A stretch of DNA of 64,000 nucleotides from Deltaproteobacteria bacterium (GTDB lineage: Bacteria; Desulfobacterota; WTBG01; CAIYCZ01; CAIRTM01), in contig JAJRXD010000103.1 of the NCBI GenBank assembly GCA_024276465.1, positions 24,037-88,036 on the forward strand, written 5' to 3'. The notes below the pieces were generated by a model. It was given only the letters and a program-made list of their open reading frames with translations. It made no database searches and was not told where the DNA came from. Position 1 is the first letter of the stretch. The number at the start of each line of letters is the position of its first letter. Of this stretch, positions 35,512 through 44,965 are shown one piece after another. The position numbers and the translations under genes are program-made.

Positions 35512-36238
35512 GGTAATAAAGACTGAAGACAACAATAAAACGGATATTAAAACCTTTTCTTTAAAACAGCTTCTGTTTATGAAAAGCGGGCATGATGCTT
35601 TGGAACAGAGTAAAAGTATTGAAAAATCAAAAAAGGATGCAGCTGCGTTTGAAGCTGAAAGGCTGAAGATTCATGCAATGCAGGAAGCAAAGATGATAAC
35701 AGAGAATGCAAGAAAAAAAGCAGTAAAGGCTGAGAAGGAAGCACTTGAGAAAGGCTTTCTCAAGGGTGAGCAGGCAGGCAAGATAAAAGCTGAGAGGGAA
35801 CTTGAGACACTCATCTCAAGTTTTCAGAATATTGCTGTAAAATTTGAAGAAATTAAAAAGGATTTTTATTCCAGACACCAGGATGTTGTCCTTGATCTTT
35901 CCTTGAAGATTGCAGAAAAAGTAATACATCAGGAGGTGATGACAAAAAAGGACTTTGTGATTGGTGTTTTGAATTCAGCCATTAAGCTTGCTGTAGAACG
36001 CGAAAGATTGAAAATAAGGGTAAATCCTGAGGATATAGAGTTGTGTTTAAAAAAACGGCCTGATTTTATGAAAGATATAGATGGAATCAAACAGATAATT
36101 TTTGAATCTGATGAAACCATAGGCAGGGGTGGAGCTGTAGTTGAATATGCTTTCGGCGAAATTGATGCCAGAATTGAAAAACAGTTTGAAGAGATAGAAA
36201 AGGGAATTAACGGTTCCACATGTCAGGACCAGCAGTAA
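35498..36238 (+). CDS. fliH: Flagellar export ATPase regulator FliH
   Basis: FliH is the stator-like partner that anchors FliI to the export gate. The product is about 246 residues. It has a coiled coil of Lys/Glu-rich helices (about 50-110), then the FliH domain with DVVLDLSLKIAEKVIHQE and a C-terminal GGAVVEYAFGEIDARIE. The start among three successive ATG codons (35492, 35495, 35498) was set by the GGAGG at 35485-35489. It overlaps fliG by 14 bases and fliI by 19. Confidence 0.93.
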   Translation: MNTSKVIKTEDNNKTDIKTFSLKQLLFMKSGHDALEQSKSIEKSKKDAAAFEAERLKIHAMQEAKMITENARKKAVKAEKEALEKGFLKGEQAGKIKAERELETLISSFQNIAVKFEEIKKDFYSRHQDVVLDLSLKIAEKVIHQEVMTKKDFVIGVLNSAIKLAVERERLKIRVNPEDIELCLKKRPDFMKDIDGIKQIIFESDETIGRGGAVVEYAFGEIDARIEKQFEEIEKGINGSTCQDQQ

Positions 36239-37557
36239 ACTGTTTGCCGGGTATAGGCAAAATCTATGAAACCCTGGAGGATATTAATCCACTGTGTGTT
36301 TATGGCAAGGTAAGCAGAGTGGTGGGCATTGTGGTAGAGGGCCATGGGCCTGGCACATCTGTTGGCAGTCTCTGCAATATTTATCCGCAGCATGGGGGAG
36401 GTGAACCCGTATGTGCGGAAGTTGTGGGATTTCAGAAAAACAGGATATTTCTAATGCCCGTGGGATCCATAAACGGAATCGGGCCCGGGAGTAAAATTGT
36501 TGCTCTCCGGAGCAACCCTTCTGTCAGGGTCGGACATGAATTGTTAGGCAGGGTAATTGACGGAATGGGAAAACCAATTGATGATAAAGGTCCTGTTGAG
36601 ACTGATACAGAATACCCTGTCTATTCAGAACCGATTAATCCTTTGAAGAGATCTATTATTTCCGATCCCCTGGATGTTGGGATAAAGGCTATTAACGGTC
36701 TTTTAACATGCGGCAAGGGACAGAGAATGGGAATATTCTCCGGTTCCGGTGTTGGCAAGAGTATTCTTCTCGGGATGATATCCAGAAACACTACTGCAGA
36801 TGTAACCGTAATAGGACTGATTGGTGAGAGAGGACGTGAGGTACGTGAATTCATAGAAAAAGATCTGGGCCCCCGGGGTCTTGAGAGGTCGGTGGTTGTT
36901 GCTGCCACATCTGACCAACCCCCGCTTGTGCGTATCAGAGGCGCTTTTATTGCAACTGCAATCGCAGAATATTTCAGGGACCAGGGGATGGACGTGCTTC
37001 TGCTGATGGACTCTGTTACACGTTTTGCAATGGCTCAGAGAGAGGTGGGGCTTTCAATAGGTGAGCCTCCTACCACTAAAGGCTACACTCCATCTGTATT
37101 TGCTCTTCTCCCACAGCTTCTTGAGCGTGCAGGGAGTGTTTCAAACAAAGGCAGCATCACCGGTCTGTATGCTGTTTTAGTAGAGGGTGATGATATTAAT
37201 GATCCAATTGCAGATTCGGTCAGATCAATTATTGATGGACATATCATGCTTTCAAGGGATCTGGCTTCACAGAATCACTATCCTGCAATAGATATTCTCC
37301 AGAGCATAAGCCGCGTTATGATTGAGATAGTGGATGATGACCACCTGATGGCTTCTAAAAAAGTTGCTGAAATTATTGACACCTACAGAAAGTCTGAAGA
37401 CCTTATCAAAATCGGCGCATATGTTAAGGGCTCAAACAAAAAGACAGACTACGCAATATCCATGATAGATAAGATTAATTCTTTTCTGCAGCAGGGTATA
37501 AAGGAAAAAATCGGCATAGGCGACAGTGTAGATGCCATGAAGAAACTCGTAAAATAA
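36220..37557 (+). CDS. fliI: Flagellum-specific ATP synthase FliI
   Basis: ATPase of the flagellar type III export apparatus, 445 residues. Walker A is SGSGVGKS (174-181) and Walker B is VLLLMDSVTRFAMAQRE. GLIGERGREVREFIE and the F1-beta-like GEPPTTKGYTPSVFALLPQL follow. It is read after fliH with a 19-base overlap. Confidence 0.97.
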   Translation: MSGPAVNCLPGIGKIYETLEDINPLCVYGKVSRVVGIVVEGHGPGTSVGSLCNIYPQHGGGEPVCAEVVGFQKNRIFLMPVGSINGIGPGSKIVALRSNPSVRVGHELLGRVIDGMGKPIDDKGPVETDTEYPVYSEPINPLKRSIISDPLDVGIKAINGLLTCGKGQRMGIFSGSGVGKSILLGMISRNTTADVTVIGLIGERGREVREFIEKDLGPRGLERSVVVAATSDQPPLVRIRGAFIATAIAEYFRDQGMDVLLLMDSVTRFAMAQREVGLSIGEPPTTKGYTPSVFALLPQLLERAGSVSNKGSITGLYAVLVEGDDINDPIADSVRSIIDGHIMLSRDLASQNHYPAIDILQSISRVMIEIVDDDHLMASKKVAEIIDTYRKSEDLIKIGAYVKGSNKKTDYAISMIDKINSFLQQGIKEKIGIGDSVDAMKKLVK

Positions 37558-37569
37558 AAAGTCCGGGGC

Positions 37570-38016
37570 ATGTTCCAGTTTAAATTACAGACCCTTCTTA
37601 ATTACAGAAGACAGCGTGAAGAAACCTTTCAGCAGGAATTTGCAGAGATCAAACAGACATGGGAGGAGCAGAGAGAGACATTGAAAAAGTATCATGACCA
37701 ATGGAAGGAATGTATTGATGGATGGCGGTCCATACAAAACGAATCTCTCTCAATACTGGAAATCAGCCTTTACCAGAAATATATGCTCAGGCTGAAACAT
37801 GAAATCATACAACAGGCTGACAAGGTAAAGGATTGTTTGCAGAAAATGGATAAGATGAGGGAAATACTGCTTAGTGCACGAAAAGACAAAAAGATAATTG
37901 AAAAACTTCAGGAAAATCATCTGAATGAATACAGGATGGATCAGTTGAAAAAGGAGAAAAAGTTTCTTGATGAGGTAGCAACACAAAGATTTAATTTAAA
38001 GGGTATTATAAAGTGA
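37570..38016 (+). CDS. fliJ: Flagellar chaperone FliJ
   Basis: A 148-residue coiled-coil protein, almost entirely charged and helical, starting MFQFKLQTLLNYRRQREE, the usual FliJ opening. FliJ stirs the export gate and escorts chaperones. It starts 12 bases after fliI and its stop overlaps the next start (GTGA). Confidence 0.92.
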   Translation: MFQFKLQTLLNYRRQREETFQQEFAEIKQTWEEQRETLKKYHDQWKECIDGWRSIQNESLSILEISLYQKYMLRLKHEIIQQADKVKDCLQKMDKMREILLSARKDKKIIEKLQENHLNEYRMDQLKKEKKFLDEVATQRFNLKGIIK

Positions 38017-38693
38017 ATGCACGGCACAGACTGCCAGCTGATAAATCTTCCGGGAACAGTCGTGACAGAACAAGAAAATGGCTGTTGCCTGTGATGATAC
38101 TTGTGTTAATAAAAATATTTTACCTTTCTTCTTTTTCTGCAGGCAGGGATAAGGCCTCAATTTATGAGATGTTTGACTCGGATGTTTCTGCAAAGGAAAA
38201 AAGCGGGGCAGAAACTGCAGGGATTTTGTTCGCAGCAGATAACGGGACAGAAAAGCCTGATGCTGAGTTTGACTGGAATTATGAACTTATTGCAGCTCTT
38301 AAGAAAAGAGAGGCAGTTATCTTCAGCAGGGAGGATGCCCTGGAAAAGGAGGAGGAAAGGCTTAAGGAGATAAAAAAGGAGATCCAGAACAATGTGGATG
38401 AGCTGCTTCAGATAGAGGAAAGAATTACAAAACTGATTGAATCTAAAAAGGCAGTGGAAGATGAAAAACTGCTTAAACTTGCAAAAGTATTTGAAGCTAC
38501 CCCTCCTGAACAGGCTGGACCACTTTTGTCAAAACTTGACACTGACATTTCCGCACAGTTGATTTTAAAGATGTCCAGCAGAAAAGCAGGCAAAATATGG
38601 GGATATGTAGAGCCTGGCAAAGCTGTCAAAATAAGCAAAGAACTTGCACGACTGAAACCTGATTTTAACATAAGTAAAATCAGCGGGCAGTAA
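38013..38693 (+). CDS. MotE-like periplasmic flagellar protein
   Basis: A 226-residue protein starting at GTG 38013, translationally coupled to fliJ by a GTGA overlap. It has a cytoplasmic basic N-terminus, one membrane helix (about 24-42), a coiled coil (EDALEKEEERLKEIKKEIQN) and a C-terminal MgtE-N-like domain with LAKVFEATPPEQAGPLLSKL and ARLKPDF. Proteins of this layout follow fliJ in many flagellar operons and MotE chaperones MotC in rhizobia. MgtE itself is excluded because the channel is missing. Confidence 0.82.
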   Translation: MNARHRLPADKSSGNSRDRTRKWLLPVMILVLIKIFYLSSFSAGRDKASIYEMFDSDVSAKEKSGAETAGILFAADNGTEKPDAEFDWNYELIAALKKREAVIFSREDALEKEEERLKEIKKEIQNNVDELLQIEERITKLIESKKAVEDEKLLKLAKVFEATPPEQAGPLLSKLDTDISAQLILKMSSRKAGKIWGYVEPGKAVKISKELARLKPDFNISKISGQ

Positions 38694-38840
38694 ATCGCAA
38701 TTTTAAGCTCATGATAATAAACACTTTTTTCCTCTCTTTTAAGTATATTTTGCCCCCCATACCATTTGATCAGGACCACTTTCAGACACTTTTCTTTATA
38801 ACACCCCGTAATAACATCCGAATTTAATTATCTTTTTTTA

Positions 38841-38856
38841 TGGCACGGGCTTTGCT
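38841..38856 (+). promoter_or_regulatory. Sigma-54 promoter before fliK
   Basis: TGGCAC-N5-TTGCT matches the -24/-12 consensus, with GG and GC separated by 10 bases. Transcription would start near 38867, about 80 bases before fliK. The FleR-like activator in the cluster is the likely partner. Confidence 0.85.
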
Positions 38857-38949
38857 TTTCAGTTGAATCAGCAAAACAGGTGTTTCTCAGGATAAAGCAG
38901 ATTATAAAGCTGTCGTTAACCGCTGACTAACAGGTAGAAGCCGGGCAAT

Positions 38950-40647
38950 ATGCAGACAATGCCATCAAACATACTGCTTAATAACGTGGGTCATGGAACT
39001 GATCTGCAATCGGTTTCTGTTAATGGCAGCAAAAACAATAATGAATTTGAACCTGTGTTAAATGGATTGTTAGGCGAATCATTAAACAAACATATTTCCG
39101 GTTTTACAAACTCTGATTCAAGGAACATGCAGAACGGCATTAGTGATGAATTGTCTGCTGTAAGCTCCATTATAAAAAAGCTTTCCTCTGCTCTTAACAA
39201 TAAAAGCAGTAAAGGGGCTGAATCTCTGCAGCTGAAAAACATATTAAATGATGATGAGCTGTCTGCTTTAATGGACTTTATTAAAAAAAGCGCTAATGGC
39301 ATTGTGAGTGGGATAATGACTGGTGATTTAACAGGCGCAGAAGCTGAATTCAGTACCAACAGCCCGGATTTTGAAATGATAGACGAGCTTATCAGCAACC
39401 TGAATAATATTATTGACAAGCTCCATATGATTTCCGGCAGGTTTACCAGTGATACTGCAAACCCTTCAGGAGGAATGGCCGGGAGCAGCGACAGTCTTTT
39501 GGCAGGCCTGGTCTCGTTAAAGGATAAACTGCTGCATGCCCGATTTTCCGGAACAGACAGATCATCTGGAATGAATGGTATAAATAGAGCTGAAAAAAAT
39601 CTGATGGAAAAATCTGGAAATGCCCCTGAAAGGGCAGAAAAGGGTTTCCAGAAAGATGGTCTCTTAATTAACTTATTGTCTTCTGATAAAAAACAGACAC
39701 ACGGGACGGAAACAGAATCAGAAAAAAATATTATAAGCTTAATTGAGAAAAAAAAGATAATTAAAAATTTATTTCTGACAGGGGATAAAGGAATCAAAAA
39801 GGGAAATAAAAACTTCTTTTCCCCACAGGACCTGCAGGATAAAACCACCCGGAATTTTTCATCTTCTGATACAGGAAAATTCTCAATCCTGGATTCAAAG
39901 TATGCAAACCAGATATATATTCAAAAAAACAGTTTAAATCACAGCCAGTCTTCCGGACTGATTATTAAGGGACTTGAACAGGCTTCAGGGTTTTTAACAG
40001 AGAACAATATCACGGAGGATGTTTCGTTTGCTAAACTTCAGCCATTTATTAAGAAGTTTAATATTGCAGACTCGCAGTTGGAAAAAAAAACCAGGCGACA
40101 TTCTAAGATCAACAATATTATGAAATCATCAGGCGAGTTTCAGCAGCCATTTTTAAAAGATACAGGTGCTTCAGTTGCGGGCAGGGTTGCGGCTAAACCT
40201 CAGGTTAATCCATCAGTCATGATAGATCAGATTTCAAGCAGGATTAATTCGGGATTAAGGCATGGAGAAACAAAAATTGCATTGCAGCTTCATCCCCCAT
40301 CATTAGGAAGGCTTAACATTGACCTGTCAATGAAAAACAATCACCTGCAGGCAGTGATTGTTGCAGAATCAGGTCACGCAAAGCATATTATTGATGCAAA
40401 TATTGATCAGTTGAAGGCGCATCTTGAAAACCATAATATTGAGGTAGGAAAAATAACTGTTTTTGCTGACCAGGGCAGCAGGCAGTTCACATCATTAGAC
40501 AGAGAACAGGGGGGCCGTAAAAGAAAAAGCATGACTTTACGGTCTGCTGTTGAAAATGTCAGCCCAGGGCTTAATGAAGGCAATGTGAGCAGTGTTAATA
40601 TGAACCTGATGGGTGAAGGCAAAGATGTGCTGAATCTTTTTGCATAA
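38950..40647 (+). CDS. fliK: Flagellar hook-length control protein FliK
   Basis: A 565-residue secreted ruler that sets hook length and switches export specificity. The first 420 residues are low-complexity, rich in Ser, Asn and Lys. The C-terminal Flg_hook domain starts near 425 with TKIALQLHPPSLGRLNIDLS and HIIDANIDQLKAHLENHNI. It has its own sigma-54 promoter, starts the fliK-flgD-flgE unit and is preceded by a 256-base gap after the MotE-like gene. Confidence 0.93.
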   Translation: MQTMPSNILLNNVGHGTDLQSVSVNGSKNNNEFEPVLNGLLGESLNKHISGFTNSDSRNMQNGISDELSAVSSIIKKLSSALNNKSSKGAESLQLKNILNDDELSALMDFIKKSANGIVSGIMTGDLTGAEAEFSTNSPDFEMIDELISNLNNIIDKLHMISGRFTSDTANPSGGMAGSSDSLLAGLVSLKDKLLHARFSGTDRSSGMNGINRAEKNLMEKSGNAPERAEKGFQKDGLLINLLSSDKKQTHGTETESEKNIISLIEKKKIIKNLFLTGDKGIKKGNKNFFSPQDLQDKTTRNFSSSDTGKFSILDSKYANQIYIQKNSLNHSQSSGLIIKGLEQASGFLTENNITEDVSFAKLQPFIKKFNIADSQLEKKTRRHSKINNIMKSSGEFQQPFLKDTGASVAGRVAAKPQVNPSVMIDQISSRINSGLRHGETKIALQLHPPSLGRLNIDLSMKNNHLQAVIVAESGHAKHIIDANIDQLKAHLENHNIEVGKITVFADQGSRQFTSLDREQGGRKRKSMTLRSAVENVSPGLNEGNVSSVNMNLMGEGKDVLNLFA

Positions 40648-40657
40648 ATGAAGTGCC

Positions 40658-40760
40658 AGGCACAGATGCGCAGAGGCACGGAGGAACAGAGGCACAGATG
40701 CACAGAGGAACAGAGGCACAGAGGCACAGAGGCGCAGAGGCACAGAGGCACAGAGGCACT
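40658..40760 (+). repeat. 8-bp tandem repeat between fliK and flgD
   Basis: About a dozen imperfect copies of CAGAGGCA, with variants containing GATGCA, GGAACA and GGCGCA. It fills most of the fliK-flgD gap. The repeat makes long, Cys-rich antisense frames that are not genes. Unit size 8 is not a multiple of 3, so slippage would alter spacing but not a coding frame. Confidence 0.9.
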
Positions 40761-40874
40761 TGAGGGATAAAGGCACAAATTAAAGATAATAACTGGCGAA
40801 AGGTAACAGAAAAAACACGCAACGCGTAACTCGCAATCCTAACAATGAATTCAAGATAACCGGGGTAAAGAACA

Positions 40875-41639
40875 ATGATTAACCCAATAGCAAACACAGC
40901 AGACTTCAGCCAGGCAACCCAGGACAGCGGAACAAATGAAATCAGGGATCAGTTTTTAACGATGCTTATGGCGCAGATTCAGCATCAGGATCCTCTGAAC
41001 CCGATGGAAACAGCAGAATTTACATCACAGCTTGCACAGCTGTCCACTGTTGAACAGCTTCAGAGTGTAAACCGGAACCTGGGGTTTGAACAGCTGTACC
41101 TGGCATCCATAAACAACTCACAGGCCCTTGGATTTATAGGAAAAGAGGTAATGGCAAGCGGTGACACTATAGACTGGGATGGTGAAACATCCCCGGGCTT
41201 AAACTACATGCTCAACAGTAATGCATCAAATGTTGTTGTTAACGTGTTAGATAATAACGGTACTGTAGTGCGCACCATACACGCAGGGGAGCAGGAAGAG
41301 GGTAAACAGTCAATTACCTGGGATGGTGCATACAGCAGTGGCGAGCCTGCACCAGCAGGAACATACACGTTTAAGGTAATTGCAAGTGATTCAGATGGAA
41401 GCCAGGTGGATGCTGTAACAATGCTGTCAGGCAAAGTTGACGGCATTGCTTTTGAAGATGGGGTTACATATGTGACTGTCCGTGGCCTGAAGATACCGAT
41501 TGGCGATATTATTGAAATAAACAGTTTCAGTTCTCCCCCGGTTGAAGAAGAGGAGCCAGGCAGTGTGGTTGACGAGGTAGTTGAAACCGTAAAAGAACTC
41601 GGGAAGGCAGCTATTAAGGTCGCGCCTTTTTTAATGTAA
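40875..41639 (+). CDS. flgD: Flagellar hook-cap protein FlgD
   Basis: A 254-residue secreted cap for hook growth. It has the FlgD export region RDQFLTMLMAQIQHQDPLNP and METAEFTSQLAQLSTVEQLQ, then the FLG-type domain with VVVNVLDNNGTVVRTI and WDGAYSSGEPAPAGTYTFKV. It stands between fliK and flgE in the standard order. Confidence 0.95.
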   Translation: MINPIANTADFSQATQDSGTNEIRDQFLTMLMAQIQHQDPLNPMETAEFTSQLAQLSTVEQLQSVNRNLGFEQLYLASINNSQALGFIGKEVMASGDTIDWDGETSPGLNYMLNSNASNVVVNVLDNNGTVVRTIHAGEQEEGKQSITWDGAYSSGEPAPAGTYTFKVIASDSDGSQVDAVTMLSGKVDGIAFEDGVTYVTVRGLKIPIGDIIEINSFSSPPVEEEEPGSVVDEVVETVKELGKAAIKVAPFLM

Positions 41640-41689
41640 ATAAACGGCTTAGCCGGTTTGAACCATTTTTATACAGGGAGGTATAATAT

Positions 41690-44461
41690 ATGTCATTATC
41701 CAGTGCACTTTTTGCCGGGGTCAGTGGTCTGAACACCCTTGGTAATTCCATGTCTGTAATTGGCGATAATATTGCAAACATAAACACAATAGGGTTCAAG
41801 GGGGCGCGTACCACCTTTGAAACTGTTTTAGCGCAGAACATTGCCGGAGCATCAGGAACTTCTCAGGTTGGAAGGGGGGTGGCCCTCAGTGCTGTTGATC
41901 CCATTTTTTCACAGGGGTCGTTTGAGAGCACAAATGAGCCAACTGATATGGCCATTGGCGGCAAGGGGTTTTTCATGGTTAGAAGCCCTCAAACCGGGAT
42001 GTATTATACAAGGGCTGGTCACTTCAGGTTTGACGAGGAGGGGTATCTTGTAAATCCGGCTGACCTGAGGGTACAGGGATGGATACTTCAGCCCGATGAA
42101 AGCGATCCAAGAGGAGCTATTACGGATATTCAGATAAATGCCACATCATCGGCCCCCCAGGCATCACAGGAGATTGACATTGCGGTTAACCTTGACACTG
42201 ACGAGCTTTTTATTGAAACCGCTGCAACAGTTGAATCCGATCCTGCCACATCAAGCGGGTTTGTTTTTGAAGACGGGGTCAGCGATTCATTTGTGTTTAA
42301 TGATGGTGGTGGATTACAGACCATTGACCTGATAAGCACTTCAAATGACTATTTTGACGAAGGTGAAGTGTATACTGGAGCTGAGGTTGCTTCAACCATC
42401 CAGCAGGTGTTAGAGGATAACAGCACAAACAGCTACACTGTGACCTACAGCAATACAGACAATACATTTACAATAAGCAATCCATCAGCAGTAAATACCC
42501 TGATAATAGATGATGCCAGTACAATGGAGGGTGTTCTTGGACTGACAACAACAGCTGATACTACAATTGCTGTCAGCGATAGCACTACAGGAAGCGAGGT
42601 GGCTTATAATGTAACAAGTGTTAATTCATCTTTTGTAATATCAGTTGACGGAGGCAATGATGTTACTGTAAGCCTGACCAATGGAATCTACACCATCACA
42701 AGTCTCAGGGTTGAACTGGAAGATAAAATAAACGAAGCTCTTGCATCAGACGGTCAGAGCGTTACAGTTGATGTCAGGTATGACTTTTCAAACAACAGAT
42801 ACCAGATATCCTCAAGCACCAGGGGCGGAAAGGATTCAAGAATTCAGCTTTCAGCCCTGACAGGTACAAGTAATAATTTTCTGCCCTCAATTAACATGAC
42901 GGATTACACCGAACATCTTGGTGAGGCTTCAAACGGGTATACCCTGCCCGGATTTACCGAATCAAGTGAAACCAATAAAACCGGGTTTATCTTCAGGACT
43001 TCAAACAGTATTATCCAGTTGACTGATACTACCGGCACAAACAGAACAGTATCTCTGCTTGGACAGACAAGCTCTACATATGGCACAAGCACTGCGAATA
43101 CCATCTACACAGGTGAAGCAGTTGCAGAGTTCCTGGACCTTGCTCTTGGAGCAGCAAATTATACTGTTACATATGACAATGTCACAGACAGGTTTACCAT
43201 TCAGAATGACAATGCAACAACAGCACAGATATTCTGGACAAATGCAAATACAACTGCTGAAGCAACACTTGGTTTCAGTGTAGATGATACCATTGCACAG
43301 AATGATTCCGTGACAGGTGACACCGGAGTTGCGTTTAATATTCTTGCAAGCCAGAACGATCAGCTTGATATTATTGTAGACGGCAATCCTGAGAACTCCG
43401 GGACAGCTGTAACAGTAACAATCAGCGCCGGTGCATACTCTGGCGACAGCCTTGCAACTGAACTCGAAAACAAGATCAACACGGCCCTTGCTGCTGAAGG
43501 TGAATCAGTAACCGTGAAAGTAACCTATAATGAGACAACAGGGCGGATGAGAATAGCCTCGTCAACACTTGGCCCTGATTCAAGCATACAGCTTGGCACA
43601 ACAGGCATGGGTGCTGCAGAACTTCTGGGTGGCACCCTTGACATAGATGATGACACAATAAATTATGGCATGGGCTTCCAGGTGGCAAAGCCTGATGACA
43701 GCACGAACTATTCCACATCAATTGTGGTTTATGACTCCCTTGGAAATCAGCACTCACTGACATTTTATCTGAGAAAAGCAGCTATTGCTGCAGACGGTCA
43801 GTCAACCACATGGGAATGGTTTGCATATGTTCCACCGTCGGAAACTGCCTCTGGTGAAGCAGAGGTCCAGGCCCGCGGCACCCTGACATTTAACGAGCAG
43901 GGTATTCTGACAGGTCAGTCACCTACCCAGTGGTTGACCACACTGGCTGACGGGACAGAAGGGGAGGGGTTTGACTTTGGTTCAGGTGCGGAACCACAGC
44001 AGGATATTGACATAGATTTCGGACTTAACAGCAACGTCAACCTGTCAACCCAGTATGCCTCACCCTCTTCAACTATCTTTCAGAGCCAGGACGGGTTTGG
44101 CTCAGGGTTTCTGCAGGATGTATCTGTTGATCCTGATGGCGTAGTGTCGGGCAACTATTCAAACGGCCAGGTTCTGTACTTGGCGCGGGTTGCTCTTGCA
44201 AATTTCACGAATCCATGGGGCCTGAGCAGGGTTGGGGGCAATGTCTGGGCAGAAACAAGGCGTTCAGGACAGCCGTTAACAGGAACGCCTGGAAGTGCGG
44301 GTCTGGGAAAGCTTTCACCCAACTCCCTTGAGCAGTCCAATGTTGATCTGTCTGCTGAGTTTGTAAACATGATAATCCAGCAGCGCGGGTTTCAGGCCAA
44401 CTCACGCATAATAACTACCACGGATGCCATGCTTGGAGAACTTCTGAATCTGAAAAGGTAA
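41690..44461 (+). CDS. flgE: Flagellar hook protein FlgE, extra-long with a duplicated insert
   Basis: Hook subunit of 923 residues; hook proteins of about 400-450 are common. The ends are standard: N-terminal SSALFAGVSGLNTLGNSMSV and QGSFESTNEPTDMAIGGKGF, and the C-terminal NVDLSAEFVNMIIQQRGF and ANSRIITTTDAMLGELLNLK. Between about 190 and 655 lie two homologous blocks of about 220 residues. Both carry a GFVF/GFIF opening, then TYTVTYSNTDNTFTIS- and NYTVTYDNVTDRFTIQ-like strands, a DSxTGSxVAYN/DSVTGDTGVAFN stretch and a closing LEDKINEALASDGQSV/LENKINTALAAEGESV. They resemble flagellin hook-IN-type domains and would protrude from the hook surface. Confidence 0.95.
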   Translation: MSLSSALFAGVSGLNTLGNSMSVIGDNIANINTIGFKGARTTFETVLAQNIAGASGTSQVGRGVALSAVDPIFSQGSFESTNEPTDMAIGGKGFFMVRSPQTGMYYTRAGHFRFDEEGYLVNPADLRVQGWILQPDESDPRGAITDIQINATSSAPQASQEIDIAVNLDTDELFIETAATVESDPATSSGFVFEDGVSDSFVFNDGGGLQTIDLISTSNDYFDEGEVYTGAEVASTIQQVLEDNSTNSYTVTYSNTDNTFTISNPSAVNTLIIDDASTMEGVLGLTTTADTTIAVSDSTTGSEVAYNVTSVNSSFVISVDGGNDVTVSLTNGIYTITSLRVELEDKINEALASDGQSVTVDVRYDFSNNRYQISSSTRGGKDSRIQLSALTGTSNNFLPSINMTDYTEHLGEASNGYTLPGFTESSETNKTGFIFRTSNSIIQLTDTTGTNRTVSLLGQTSSTYGTSTANTIYTGEAVAEFLDLALGAANYTVTYDNVTDRFTIQNDNATTAQIFWTNANTTAEATLGFSVDDTIAQNDSVTGDTGVAFNILASQNDQLDIIVDGNPENSGTAVTVTISAGAYSGDSLATELENKINTALAAEGESVTVKVTYNETTGRMRIASSTLGPDSSIQLGTTGMGAAELLGGTLDIDDDTINYGMGFQVAKPDDSTNYSTSIVVYDSLGNQHSLTFYLRKAAIAADGQSTTWEWFAYVPPSETASGEAEVQARGTLTFNEQGILTGQSPTQWLTTLADGTEGEGFDFGSGAEPQQDIDIDFGLNSNVNLSTQYASPSSTIFQSQDGFGSGFLQDVSVDPDGVVSGNYSNGQVLYLARVALANFTNPWGLSRVGGNVWAETRRSGQPLTGTPGSAGLGKLSPNSLEQSNVDLSAEFVNMIIQQRGFQANSRIITTTDAMLGELLNLKR

Positions 44462-44965
44462 ATAACAGATCCGGTATGTGGGGGTAGGATCTGATAAGGC
44501 TTTAACAGTCGATTCAAGATCCATCCCCTGTTTTCAGGAAAGTTCAATACAGCTTTGCTGCCCTGGCTTTTTCCAAGACGATAACAATCCTGATTATTGT
44601 TTCCTGTCTGCCTGATATTTCATACATCATTTCTCTCAAACACAACTTTCTGTTGTAACTCTGACTTCCAGCGAAGTGTCAGGTCTATCTTGAATTGCAG
44701 AAAAAACAGCTGCTTACAAAATAATATTTTCAAAGGGCGAAACCCAACAAATCAAAAAAATGGGTTTTCGGTTGGCCACTAATTAGAACCAGCAGAAATC
44801 TGAAGAATTAGATGTTTTTGATGATAGCAGAGAAGGATTAATCCTGATTCAATCAGAAATCTTTTTTAAAATTATTAGAAATAATATGACAGATTATGAT
44901 ATGTTATATTGAAACTTGTGTATTAAGCTGTAATAAAAGACCAGTATTAATTTGAATTTGATGCC
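44462..44965. other. Intergenic region with a repeat relic
   Basis: 504 bases after flgE. CAGATCC and GGATCTG (44466-44494) can form a hairpin without a U-tract. At 44765-44787 lies a relic of the MITE end. A TTGAAA...TAATAA promoter-like pair precedes the deaminase gene by about 40 bases. The 61-codon frame at 44597 has no convincing start or family, and I do not count it as a gene. Confidence 0.5.

Noticed and set aside
36341..36360. Sigma-54-like TGGCAC inside fliI
   Set aside because: It lies within a coding region on a codon-constrained stretch, and no gene starts after it.
38013..38693. Magnesium transporter MgtE
   Set aside because: Only the MgtE-N-like domain is present, behind one membrane helix and a coiled coil; the channel is missing. 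The place after fliJ fits a MotE-like protein.
40658..40760. CRISPR array
   Set aside because: The repeat units are 8 bases with no spacers, and no cas genes are near.
40407..40897. Long Cys/Leu/Pro-rich antisense frames over the 8-bp repeat
   Set aside because: They are products of the repeat itself, have no ribosome binding site, and do not form a known family.
44597..44782. 61-codon frame after flgE
   Set aside because: It has no ribosome binding site or family, and it lies in a region with a repeat relic.
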